Assembly (NCBI GenBank): GCA_037625715.1
Contig: JASJHQ010000010.1
Span: 40,757 to 104,756, forward strand
DNA: 64,000 nucleotides
From: JABAYQ01 sp018608925
GTDB taxonomy: Bacteria > Bacteroidota > Bacteroidia > Flavobacteriales > UBA7312
Direction of reading: 5' to 3'
Shown: in pieces, positions 35,202 through 43,015 of the stretch
How the letters are laid out: each line of letters begins with the position of its first letter
How positions within the stretch are numbered: the stretch's first letter is position 1
The notes under the pieces: generated by a model
Seen by the model: only the letters and a program-made list of their open reading frames with translations
What the model was told of the DNA's origin: nothing
Databases searched by the model: none
Translations under genes and position numbers: made by a program

Positions 35202-36563
35202 ATGTCAAATAAAGCTAGCACACCAAAGGGAACCAGAGATTTTTCTACACATGAGATGATTAAAAGAAAGTTTGTTCTTTCGTGTATAGAAACAAATTTC
35301 AAAAAATATGGATTTTCGCCAATAGAGACCCCTGCGATGGAGAATATCGCTACTTTAACAGGTAAATATGGTGATGAAGGTGACCGTCTGATATTTAAAG
35401 TTTTGAATTCTGGAGACTTTTTGTCAAAAGTTAATATGGAGGACGAATTGACTTCTAAATCTATTACTCCCAAAATTTCAGAAAAAGCGCTTCGATACGA
35501 TTTAACTGTTCCTTTTGCAAGATATGTAGTTCAGCATAGAAACGAAATCACTTTTCCTTTTAAAAGATACCAATGCCAGCCTGTATGGAGGGCAGATAGA
35601 CCACAAAAAGGTAGGTTTAGAGAGTTTGTTCAGTGTGATGCTGATGTTGTTGGTACAGATTCATTGTTATGTGAGGTAGAATTGATACAGCTATATGATG
35701 CTGTTTTTTCAGATTTAGGTCTTAAGGATTTTGAAATAGAATTCAATAATAGAAAAATTTTAAGTGGGATTGCTGAAGTTATTGGAGAGCAAGACAGGCT
35801 GATAGATATTACCGTTTCTCTTGATAAATTAGACAAGATAGGTGTAGAAAAAGTAAAATTAGAATTGACTGCTAAAGGAATTTCTAATGAAGCAATCGAA
35901 AAGTTAGAGCCTTTGTTCTTGTTTAATGGAAGTAATGAAGATAAAATTAATCTATTAAACGACTTTCTCAAAGATTCGGAAGTAGGATTGCAGGGGTTAA
36001 AAGAAATTATATTTGTTTGCGATTGTATAAAAGATTTAGGATTGAGAACTGCTAAATTGTCCATAAATATAAATTTAGCAAGAGGTTTGGACTATTATAC
36101 CGGAGCAATCTTTGAAGTTAAAACCAATGAGATAGAGTTAGGAAGTATTGGTGGTGGAGGTAGATATGATAATTTAACTGGAGTCTTTGGCCTAAATGAT
36201 GTCTCTGGAGTAGGTATTTCCTTTGGTTTTGATAGAATATGTATCGTTTTAGAAGAATTAGAATTGTTCCCTGAAAATATTTCTTCAAGTGTGGAACTAA
36301 TGCTTGTTAATTTTGGAGAAAACGAAGGGCTACATTGTTTGAAATTGTTAAAAAAGTTGAGGGAGAACGCTGTGAGTGCAGAATTATATCCATCAGCTGC
36401 AAAACTTAAAAAACAATTGCAATATGCTGACAGCAAGAATGTTAAATACGTTTTGATGGTTGGTGAAAAAGAAATTGAATCAGAAATTTATACCTTGAAA
36501 AATATGGTAGATGGTTCCCAAAAAAGCCTTACTCTTAATGAGTTAGTACTAATCTTTAAATAA
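35202..36563 (+). CDS. hisS: Histidyl-tRNA synthetase
   Basis: Class II aminoacyl-tRNA synthetase that charges tRNA-His. The 453-residue protein has KGTRDF near the N-terminus and motif 2 (YQCQPVWRADRPQKGRFREFVQCD). The histidine-specific segment is RGLDYYTGAIFEV, motif 3 is GGGGRYDNL with SGVGISFGFDR, and the C-terminal anticodon-binding domain occupies about 355-450. The tRNA-His gene is in the same window at 23160. A GATATTTG element at 35170 with TTG 16 bases upstream may be its promoter. Confidence 0.96.
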   Translation: MSNKASTPKGTRDFSTHEMIKRKFVLSCIETNFKKYGFSPIETPAMENIATLTGKYGDEGDRLIFKVLNSGDFLSKVNMEDELTSKSITPKISEKALRYDLTVPFARYVVQHRNEITFPFKRYQCQPVWRADRPQKGRFREFVQCDADVVGTDSLLCEVELIQLYDAVFSDLGLKDFEIEFNNRKILSGIAEVIGEQDRLIDITVSLDKLDKIGVEKVKLELTAKGISNEAIEKLEPLFLFNGSNEDKINLLNDFLKDSEVGLQGLKEIIFVCDCIKDLGLRTAKLSININLARGLDYYTGAIFEVKTNEIELGSIGGGGRYDNLTGVFGLNDVSGVGISFGFDRICIVLEELELFPENISSSVELMLVNFGENEGLHCLKLLKKLRENAVSAELYPSAAKLKKQLQYADSKNVKYVLMVGEKEIESEIYTLKNMVDGSQKSLTLNELVLIFK

Positions 36564-36573
36564 ATAATTTATT

Positions 36574-36975
36574 ATGAAAATGTTTTTGAAAATTGTTTTA
36601 GCTGTAACTGTTTTAGTTTCAGCATGTGGTGAAAAAGAATCAGATCCACCAGTAATTAGTAGTTTAAGTCTTGTTCAAGATTCTGTTATGAGTCAGCAGG
36701 GAGCGGTTTTGGAAGTTGTGTATTCTATAAGTGATGATAACGGACTTTCTAAATTTCGATTAACTATTTTAGATGATTTTCCTGATGCTAGACTTGCGCT
36801 TGCACCTTGGTTTTACGAGAGAGATTTTGATGTTACTGGCACAGATTTTTCCGATACTGTTGTGGTTAGTTTACCTTTTCCTGATGTAGAGCCTGGCCAG
36901 TATAAATTATCTTTCACTGTTGCTGATATTGATGATAATGAAAAGGCTCAAGAAAAATCATTCGTGATTTATTAA
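36574..36975 (+). CDS. DUF4625-like lipoprotein
   Basis: A 133-residue lipoprotein with lipobox LVSAC (cysteine 18) and a single Ig-like domain. It starts with DPPVISSLSLVQDSV, contains VVYSISDDNGLSKFRLTI and ends in YKLSFTVADIDDNEKA. The pattern fits the Bacteroidota family DUF4625 or a related cadherin-like fold. The function is unknown. It lies 10 bases after hisS and is followed by a hairpin in front of cinA, so it may be the end of the hisS unit. Confidence 0.72.
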   Translation: MKMFLKIVLAVTVLVSACGEKESDPPVISSLSLVQDSVMSQQGAVLEVVYSISDDNGLSKFRLTILDDFPDARLALAPWFYERDFDVTGTDFSDTVVVSLPFPDVEPGQYKLSFTVADIDDNEKAQEKSFVIY

Positions 36976-36982
36976 TTTAACA

Positions 36983-37003
36983 AGCAGCTTTTGCTGCACT
37001 TTT
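36983..37003 (+). terminator. Hairpin resembling a weak terminator directly before cinA
   Basis: GCAGC-TTTT-GCTGC is followed by ACTTTT and then the cinA ATG at 37004. The stem is short (five to six bp) and the T-run is brief. It may end the hisS transcript in part or act on cinA translation. Confidence 0.5.
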
Positions 37004-38254
37004 ATGACATCAGATTTAATCACCATTGGAGATGAAATTTTAATTGGCCAGATTGTAGATACTAATTCTGCATGGATGGCCAATTTTTTAGAGGAAAATG
37101 GTATTATGGTAAGGCAGATTACTTCTGTTTCAGATACTAAAGATCATATCATTTCTAGCTTGACCGCATCTTTAGCAGAGGTTGATATAGTGTTTTTAAC
37201 AGGGGGTTTAGGTCCTACTAATGACGACATTACTAAAAAAACATTGTCTGATTTTTTTGGTGATAAGCTTATTTTAGATGATTCTGTGTTAAAACATATT
37301 CTTGCTTTTTTTAAAGAAAGGGGTAGGGTAGCAAATGATTTAACAAAAGCTCAGGCTTTAGTGCCTTCTAAATGTAAGATCATTAAGAATAAATTTGGTA
37401 CTGCTCCAGCTATGTGGTTTGAACATGATGGTAAAATTATTGTTTCTATGCCTGGTGTGCCATCGGAAATGAGGCAAATAATGAAAGATGCCTTGCTTTT
37501 AATAAAAGAGCAAAAAGTATTGGGTGAGATAATTCATAAAACTATTTTTTTACGTGGTATTGTTGAGTCTCATTTGGCTGAAATGATATCTTCTTGGGAG
37601 AATTCTTTACCTAAAGACATTAAGCTAGCTTATTTGCCATCTAGAAGTTGTCTTAAGTTGAGGTTTACTGCTAGAGGAGCTGATCGTCTTGGATTAACTC
37701 ATTTAATAGAACAAAACATTGACTCTTTAAAAGAAATAGTTGGATCCTATTATTCCGATTATCAAACTCATTTAGATGAGGAGATGTTGGTTATGCTTCT
37801 TAAAAAGAAAGGAAAGTCTTTTAGCACAGCGGAAAGTTGTACTGGGGGAAATATAGCTAAGCTGACAACTTCCATCGCTGGCTCATCATCTTGCTTTAAA
37901 GGTTCTTTAATTGCATATTCTGAAGATATTAAAATTAATGTGTTGAATGTAGATTCTGATATCATTAAAGAATTTGGTGTTGTAAGCGAACAAGTGGTTT
38001 CTGCAATGGCGGTCGAGAGTAGGAAAATGTTTGGTTCAGACTATTCTATTTCTACTTCGGGAATTGCTGGTCCGACTGGCGCTACTAATGAATTGCCTGT
38101 TGGTACAATTTGCTATGCAATTGCTACTCCAAGTGGTGTTCATGCTTTTACAAAACAATATAATAGTGATAGGGTGACTAATGTTTCGCGTGTTTCACTA
38201 GATAGTATTCGCTATTTAAATTCCATACTAGAAAATTTACCTTCACTTGATTGA
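37004..38254 (+). CDS. cinA: CinA family protein (nicotinamide-nucleotide amidohydrolase / ADP-ribose pyrophosphatase)
   Basis: A 416-residue two-domain protein. The N-terminal MoCF/COG1058 domain has GDEILIGQIVDTNSAWMA and the LTGGLGPTNDDIT motif and is linked to ADP-ribose hydrolysis. The C-terminal CinA domain has AESCTGGNIAK and GPTGATNELPVGT and is linked to deamidation of nicotinamide mononucleotide in pyridine nucleotide recycling. In Flavobacteriales cinA often precedes rpmB, as here. The -33 element of the rpmB promoter overlaps its stop codon. Confidence 0.94.
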   Translation: MTSDLITIGDEILIGQIVDTNSAWMANFLEENGIMVRQITSVSDTKDHIISSLTASLAEVDIVFLTGGLGPTNDDITKKTLSDFFGDKLILDDSVLKHILAFFKERGRVANDLTKAQALVPSKCKIIKNKFGTAPAMWFEHDGKIIVSMPGVPSEMRQIMKDALLLIKEQKVLGEIIHKTIFLRGIVESHLAEMISSWENSLPKDIKLAYLPSRSCLKLRFTARGADRLGLTHLIEQNIDSLKEIVGSYYSDYQTHLDEEMLVMLLKKKGKSFSTAESCTGGNIAKLTTSIAGSSSCFKGSLIAYSEDIKINVLNVDSDIIKEFGVVSEQVVSAMAVESRKMFGSDYSISTSGIAGPTGATNELPVGTICYAIATPSGVHAFTKQYNSDRVTNVSRVSLDSIRYLNSILENLPSLD

Positions 38255-38280
38255 TATAGTTATAATTTATTCTATATTTG
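38251..38280 (+). promoter_or_regulatory. Consensus promoter of rpmB
   Basis: TTG (38251-38253), 19 bases, TATATTTG (38273-38280): an exact match to TTG-N19-TAnnTTTG. The TTG overlaps the TGA stop of cinA. The expected transcript start near 38286 leaves a leader of about 26 nucleotides. Confidence 0.9.
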
Positions 38281-38311
38281 CAACCCAATTTATTTAAAAC
38301 ATAAGCATAAA

Positions 38312-38551
38312 ATGGCTAGAATTTGCGATTTAACAGGTAAAAAAGTAATGGTTGGAAACAACGTTTCTCACTCTAAAAGAAGAACGAGACGTAAGTTTTA
38401 CCCAAACCTACAAACTAAAAAGTTTTTTATCCCTGAATCAGGTGAGTGGATTACTTTGAAAGTTTCTACAAACGCACTAAGAACTATCGATAAGAAAGGA
38501 ATAACTGCTGTATTAAAACAAGCGTTAGCTAACGAGAATGTTTTAATATAA
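38312..38551 (+). CDS. rpmB: Ribosomal protein L28 (bL28)
   Basis: A 79-residue basic protein of the large ribosomal subunit. MARICDLTGKKVMVGNNVSHSKRRTRRKFYPNL is the L28 signature region (N-terminal third). In most Flavobacteriales rpmB is followed directly by rpmG. Here a strong terminator and a peptidase gene stand between them. It has its own consensus promoter. Confidence 0.97.
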   Translation: MARICDLTGKKVMVGNNVSHSKRRTRRKFYPNLQTKKFFIPESGEWITLKVSTNALRTIDKKGITAVLKQALANENVLI

Positions 38552-38576
38552 CGTTAACCACAATATATTAATATTA

Positions 38577-38612
38577 AAGTTGTTTCCTCTTGAGGTAGCA
38601 ACTTTTTTTTTG
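38577..38612 (+). terminator. Intrinsic terminator after rpmB
   Basis: AAGTTG ... CCTC-TT-GAGG ... CAACTT followed by about nine T residues. The outer six-bp and inner four-bp stems form an interrupted hairpin. It separates rpmB from the M1 peptidase gene. Confidence 0.85.
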
Positions 38613-38622
38613 AAATAGCAAT

Positions 38623-40260
38623 ATGAGAATTTTTGTTTTTTATGTATTTCTTTTTATATCTTCTTCTTTAGTGGCTCAAGAATTTGGAAGAAGTGATAGT
38701 TTAAGAGGTTATCTTTCTCCTCTAAGAAGTTGTTATGATGTAACTTATTATCATTTAGATATAAATGTCGATCCTGAAGAAAAGTTTATTAAAGGATATA
38801 CCGAAATCCATTTTAATGCCTTAGAGTCGTTTCAGATTTTTCAAATTGACTTATTTGAAAATATGAATATTTCTCAAATTATTTATAAAGAAAAAGAGTT
38901 AGACTTTACAAGAGAGTTTAATGCTGTTTTTGTTGACTTTAAGGATACAATTGAGCTAAATACACAAGCATTCATAACTGTTTTTTACGACGGTTATCCT
39001 AGAGAAGCAATTAATGCTCCTTGGGATGGTGGGTTTTCTTGGAAGAAAGACAAGAATGATAAAGACTGGATTGGAGTTTCTTGCCAGGGCTTAGGTGCAA
39101 GTTCTTGGTGGCCAAATAAAGACCATCAATCTGATGAACCTGACAGTATGCTTATTAGTTGTCAAATCCCATATGGTTTAACCTGTGTTTCTAACGGAAA
39201 TCTAAGATTGCATGATTTAAGAAAGTCAACAATGCATTTTAACACATTTCATTGGTTTGTTTCTTATCCGATAAATAATTATGATGTTAGTGTAAATATT
39301 GGGGATTACGTCCATTTTGGCGATAAATTCATCTCGCAATCCGATACTCTTTCTCTAGATTACTATGTTTTGTCTTACAATGAGGACAAGGCAAGAAAAC
39401 AATTTGAGCAAGTCAAGCCTATGCTTCGTTGTTTTGAAGAGTATTTGGGTCCCTATCCGTTTTTTAACGATGGATATGCTCTAATAGAAACGCCGTATTT
39501 AGGCATGGAACACCAGAGTGGAATTGCTTATGGAAATGATTATAAGCCAGGTTATAAAGGAAATACTGATTTTATTGCTGGCTTAGATTTTGATTATATT
39601 ATTATTCATGAAACAGGCCACGAATGGTGGGGCAATAGTATAACTGCTAATGATATATCGGATATGTGGATTCAGGAAACTTTCTGCACTTATTCTGAAG
39701 TTTTGTATGTGGAATGTATCTATGGATACGATGCAATGATTAAGTACGTGAAGAATCAGATGTCAATGGCTCGCAATGCAAGGCCTATTGTAGGGGTTCC
39801 TGATGTTCATTCTAAGGGAAGTAGCGACATGTATGCAAAAGGAAGTGCGGTAATGCATACAGTTAGAAGTTTGGTTGAAAACGATTCCTTGTGGTTCGAC
39901 TTAATTAAAACGATGACCAATCATTTTAAATACCAAACAATAGATGGTCGAGATGTCTTAAATTATATTAACCAAAAGAGTGGAAAAAACTTTGATAATA
40001 TTTTTCAACAGTATTTATATAATTCAAAACTTCCTGTATTTGAATATTATTTCACCGGATTTGGTAGAAATAAAAAGCTAAATTACAGATGGAAAGCAAT
40101 ACAATCATTCAACATGCCTATAAAGGTAAGGTTGGATGGTAATTTTTATAAATGGGTTTATCCAACCTCAGAATGGCAGCAAATAAGGATGAAAGGATCA
40201 TCTAGAAACTTTAAGATTGCACAACATTTATTTTTGATAGATAGCAAAAAGATAAAATAG
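38623..40260 (+). CDS. M1 family metallopeptidase
   Basis: A 545-residue zinc aminopeptidase with a signal peptide (residues 1-19, ending LVAQ), so it acts outside the cytoplasm. The zinc site is IIHETGHEWW (H329, E330, H333) with the third ligand E352 in WIQETF, the exact HEXXH-X18-E spacing. The exopeptidase region is LGMEHQSGIAYG. It ends after the catalytic domain with a short C-terminal part, shorter than full-length aminopeptidase N, and has no T9SS signal. It lies between rpmB and rpmG, with a terminator before it and the rpmG promoter after it. Confidence 0.94.
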   Translation: MRIFVFYVFLFISSSLVAQEFGRSDSLRGYLSPLRSCYDVTYYHLDINVDPEEKFIKGYTEIHFNALESFQIFQIDLFENMNISQIIYKEKELDFTREFNAVFVDFKDTIELNTQAFITVFYDGYPREAINAPWDGGFSWKKDKNDKDWIGVSCQGLGASSWWPNKDHQSDEPDSMLISCQIPYGLTCVSNGNLRLHDLRKSTMHFNTFHWFVSYPINNYDVSVNIGDYVHFGDKFISQSDTLSLDYYVLSYNEDKARKQFEQVKPMLRCFEEYLGPYPFFNDGYALIETPYLGMEHQSGIAYGNDYKPGYKGNTDFIAGLDFDYIIIHETGHEWWGNSITANDISDMWIQETFCTYSEVLYVECIYGYDAMIKYVKNQMSMARNARPIVGVPDVHSKGSSDMYAKGSAVMHTVRSLVENDSLWFDLIKTMTNHFKYQTIDGRDVLNYINQKSGKNFDNIFQQYLYNSKLPVFEYYFTGFGRNKKLNYRWKAIQSFNMPIKVRLDGNFYKWVYPTSEWQQIRMKGSSRNFKIAQHLFLIDSKKIK

Positions 40261-40263
40261 TGC

Positions 40264-40293
40264 TTGCGGATAAGATAAGTTTGGTTAAATTTG
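40264..40293 (+). promoter_or_regulatory. Consensus promoter of rpmG
   Basis: TTG (40264-40266), 19 bases, TAAATTTG (40286-40293): an exact match to the Bacteroidota consensus, starting 3 bases after the M1 peptidase stop. It makes the rpmG transcript independent of the peptidase gene. Confidence 0.9.
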
Positions 40294-40317
40294 CAGCCCA
40301 TTAAATCAAGTAAAGCA

Positions 40318-40500
40318 ATGGCTAAAAAAGGAAACAGAGTACAAGTAATACTAGAATGTACTGAGCACAAAACAAGTGGTCAGGCTGGAACCTCTAGATA
40401 TGTTACGACCAAAAACAAGAAGAACACACCTGACAGAATGGAGTTGAAGAAATTCAATCCTATTCTTAAGAAAATGACTGTTCATAAAGAGATTAAGTAA
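40318..40500 (+). CDS. rpmG: Ribosomal protein L33 (bL33)
   Basis: A 60-residue large-subunit protein: MAKKGNRVQVILECTEHK, then TSRYVTTKNKKNTPDRMELKK, the L33 signature. The frame can be opened to 40291, but the first nine codons overlap the promoter, so the ATG at 40318 is used. The zinc-binding cysteines of the C+ form are absent; only one cysteine is present. It is followed 19 bases later by DUF4295. Confidence 0.96.
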   Translation: MAKKGNRVQVILECTEHKTSGQAGTSRYVTTKNKKNTPDRMELKKFNPILKKMTVHKEIK

Positions 40501-40519
40501 CTTTAAAATTTAATTAGTT

Positions 40520-40672
40520 ATGGCTAAGAAAACAGTAGCATCACTACAAAAGAAAGGTTCTAAGAACTTTACAAAGGTGATTAAAATGACAAAATCTAGT
40601 AAGTCAGGAAGCTATTCTATCAAACAAGAAATTGTTTTGAAGGATAAGGTAGAAGACTTTTTAAAGAAGTAG
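40520..40672 (+). CDS. DUF4295 protein, small basic ribosome-operon protein
   Basis: A 50-residue lysine-rich protein: MAKKTVASLQKKGSKNF, then VIKMTKSSKSGSYS and ending VEDFLKK. It matches DUF4295, a Bacteroidota-specific family regularly encoded between rpmG and ftsY, as here. The basic character and operon suggest a ribosomal protein. A Bacteroidota-specific large-subunit protein (bL38) has been described from the Flavobacterium ribosome, and this family is a candidate for it, but I cannot confirm that they are the same. Confidence 0.9.
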   Translation: MAKKTVASLQKKGSKNFTKVIKMTKSSKSGSYSIKQEIVLKDKVEDFLKK

Positions 40673-40696
40673 AACCTAGATTTAAAATAAACTATG

Positions 40697-40723
40697 AAAA
40701 GCTTCTTTTTTAAGAGGCTTTTT
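40697..40723 (+). terminator. Intrinsic terminator between DUF4295 and ftsY
   Basis: AAAAGCTTCTT, loop TTTTA, AGAGGCTTTTT: an eleven-bp stem with one G-U pair, ending in T residues. It lies 20 bases before the ftsY start codon, so ftsY depends on readthrough or on a promoter that I cannot see. Confidence 0.82.
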
Positions 40724-40743
40724 GTATTTAAAATTATTTAACA

Positions 40744-41685
40744 ATGGGTATCTTTAATTTTTTATCAAAAGATAAGAAACAAAAATTAGATCAAGGGTTA
40801 GAAAAGTCCAAGGAAAATATTTTTGGAAAGCTATCTCGTGCCATTGCTGGTAAGTCTACTATAGACGAAAATGATTTAGATAATATTGAAGAAATTCTAA
40901 TATCTTCAGATATTGGTGTGGAGACTACTCTAAAAATCATTGAAAAGTTAGAAGAAAAGGTCGCAAAGGAAAAGTTTTTTAATTCTGATGAATTACGTCA
41001 AATTTTAAAATTTGAGATTTTAGAACTTCTTTCCGAATCAACTATCTCAAATGACATCTCACGACAGCCTAACACGCCATATGTAATTATGGTGGTTGGT
41101 GTTAATGGAGTAGGTAAGACTACTACCATTGGAAAGCTAGCTCATTACTATAAGCAACAGGGTAAGAAAGTAGTTCTGGGAGCTGCGGATACTTTTAGAG
41201 CTGCAGCAGTTGATCAGCTGGTGATATGGGCAGAAAGAGTAGGTGTTGAAATTGTTAAGCAAGACATGGGGTCTGACCCTGCTGCTGTCGCATTTGATAC
41301 TCTTCAGTCAGCAGTGAAGAAAAATGCCGATGTAGTGATTATTGATACTGCTGGAAGGCTTCATAATAAAGTTAATTTAATGAACGAATTAACTAAGATT
41401 AAAAACGTGATGAAAAAAGTATTTTCTGATGCTCCTCACGATGTAATGTTGGTTTTGGATGCTTCCACGGGTCAGAATGCTATCGAACAAGCAAAACAAT
41501 TTACCTTAGCTACAGAGGTTAATTCTTTAGCTTTAACTAAGCTAGATGGAACTGCTAAGGGTGGTGTTGCTATTGGTATTTCCGATCAATTTAAAATTCC
41601 AATTAAATATATTGGTGTTGGTGAAGGTATGGATGATCTTCAAGTTTTTAATAAAGAAGAATTTGTAGATTCTTTTTTTAATTAA
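40744..41685 (+). CDS. ftsY: Signal recognition particle receptor FtsY
   Basis: SRP receptor GTPase that docks ribosome-SRP complexes at the membrane translocon. The 313-residue NG domain has an N-terminal four-helix part, then the GTPase motifs GVNGVGKTTTIGKLA (G1), DTFRAAA, DTAGR (G3) and TKLDGTAKGG (G4). The long acidic A domain of E. coli FtsY is absent, leaving a short amphipathic N-terminus as membrane anchor, which is usual in Bacteroidota. Its partners are in the same window: SRP RNA (6823) and ffh (59025). Confidence 0.97.
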   Translation: MGIFNFLSKDKKQKLDQGLEKSKENIFGKLSRAIAGKSTIDENDLDNIEEILISSDIGVETTLKIIEKLEEKVAKEKFFNSDELRQILKFEILELLSESTISNDISRQPNTPYVIMVVGVNGVGKTTTIGKLAHYYKQQGKKVVLGAADTFRAAAVDQLVIWAERVGVEIVKQDMGSDPAAVAFDTLQSAVKKNADVVIIDTAGRLHNKVNLMNELTKIKNVMKKVFSDAPHDVMLVLDASTGQNAIEQAKQFTLATEVNSLALTKLDGTAKGGVAIGISDQFKIPIKYIGVGEGMDDLQVFNKEEFVDSFFN

Positions 41686-41693
41686 TCTAAGAA

Positions 41694-43013
41694 GTGAGAA
41701 CGAAGTCTATTAAAAAAAATAAAATCAATGTCATTACTCTAGGGTGTTCTAAAAACATCTATGATTCTGAAATATTGATGGGACAATTAGCTGCTAATGA
41801 TATTGCTGTTGAGCATGAGTCGGAAGCAAATGATTCTAATATTATTGTTGTTAACACATGTGGTTTTATAGACAATGCTAAAGAAGAATCTATTAATACT
41901 ATTCTAGATCAAGCAAGGCGTAAGTCCAATGGCGAGATTGAAAAGTTATTTGTCACAGGTTGTTTGTCTGAAAGATATAAAGATGATTTAGAAAAAGAGA
42001 TTTCTGATGTGGATCAATTTTTTGGAACAACGGATTTGCCAAAACTTTTACAGGCGCTAGGTGCAGATTATAAGCATGAATTAATAGGAGAGAGAATAAC
42101 TACTACTCCTAAGCACTACGCTTTCTTGAAAATTGCAGAAGGTTGCGATAGACCTTGTTCTTTTTGTGCTATTCCTCTAATGAGAGGTAAGCACAAGAGT
42201 AAAGCGATAGAAAATTTAGTAATCGAAGCTTCAAAACTTGCTAAGGATGGGGTTAAGGAACTGATTTTAATAGCTCAAGACCTTACATATTACGGACTTG
42301 ATTTATATGGTAAAAGAAGGTTGGCAGATCTACTAACAGAGCTTTCTAAGGTGAACGGAATAGATTGGATTCGTTTGCATTACGCTTTCCCAACTGGTTT
42401 TCCTGAAGATGTGTTAGATGTAATTAAGAATACATCTAACATTTGTAATTATATAGATATTCCATTACAGCATATTAACGACGAAGTTTTGAAGTCTATG
42501 CGAAGAGGAACTAACCATCAAAAAACGGATAAACTTCTGAAAATGTTTAGAGAAAAAGTTCCTGGAATGGCAATCAGAACTTCTTTAATTGTTGGTTATC
42601 CTGGAGAAACACAAGAACAATTTGATGAAATGAAAGAGTGGGTTAGAACGACTAAGTTTGATCGTTTAGGTGTTTTTACTTATTCTCACGAAGAAAACAC
42701 ACATGCTCATCTGCTGGTTGACGATGTTCCTGAAGAGGTAAAGCATCAACGAGCTGAAGATATTATGGAGGTTCAAAGTCAAATTTCTTTTGATAGTAAC
42801 CAAGAAAAAATAGGTAAAACCTTTAAGGTATTATTTGATAGAAAAGAAGGAGAATATTTTATAGGTCGTACGGAGTTTGACTCTCCTGATGTCGATAATG
42901 AGGTTTTGGTTAAGGCGCAAGACACATACGTAAGAATCGGTGATTTTTCACAGGTTCGGGTTGTTTCAGCTGACCATTATGATCTTTATGGAGAAATAGT
43001 TACAATAGATTAG
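41694..43013 (+). CDS. rimO: Ribosomal protein S12 methylthiotransferase RimO
   Basis: Radical SAM enzyme that adds a methylthio group to an aspartate of ribosomal protein S12. The 439-residue protein has an N-terminal UPF0004 domain with cluster cysteines C18, C56 and C90. The radical SAM motif is CDRPCSFC (C151, C155, C158), and a C-terminal TRAM domain starts near 375. The start is GTG at 41694; the family usually begins with this MRTKS-type N-terminus, and no ATG lies in a better position. It follows ftsY by 8 bases. Confidence 0.96.
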   Translation: MRTKSIKKNKINVITLGCSKNIYDSEILMGQLAANDIAVEHESEANDSNIIVVNTCGFIDNAKEESINTILDQARRKSNGEIEKLFVTGCLSERYKDDLEKEISDVDQFFGTTDLPKLLQALGADYKHELIGERITTTPKHYAFLKIAEGCDRPCSFCAIPLMRGKHKSKAIENLVIEASKLAKDGVKELILIAQDLTYYGLDLYGKRRLADLLTELSKVNGIDWIRLHYAFPTGFPEDVLDVIKNTSNICNYIDIPLQHINDEVLKSMRRGTNHQKTDKLLKMFREKVPGMAIRTSLIVGYPGETQEQFDEMKEWVRTTKFDRLGVFTYSHEENTHAHLLVDDVPEEVKHQRAEDIMEVQSQISFDSNQEKIGKTFKVLFDRKEGEYFIGRTEFDSPDVDNEVLVKAQDTYVRIGDFSQVRVVSADHYDLYGEIVTID

Positions 43014-43015
43014 TA

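Noticed and set aside
35630..36436. Two minus-strand open frames of 144 and 113 codons inside hisS
   Set aside because: They are antisense to conserved hisS sequence and have low-complexity serine/leucine-rich translations.
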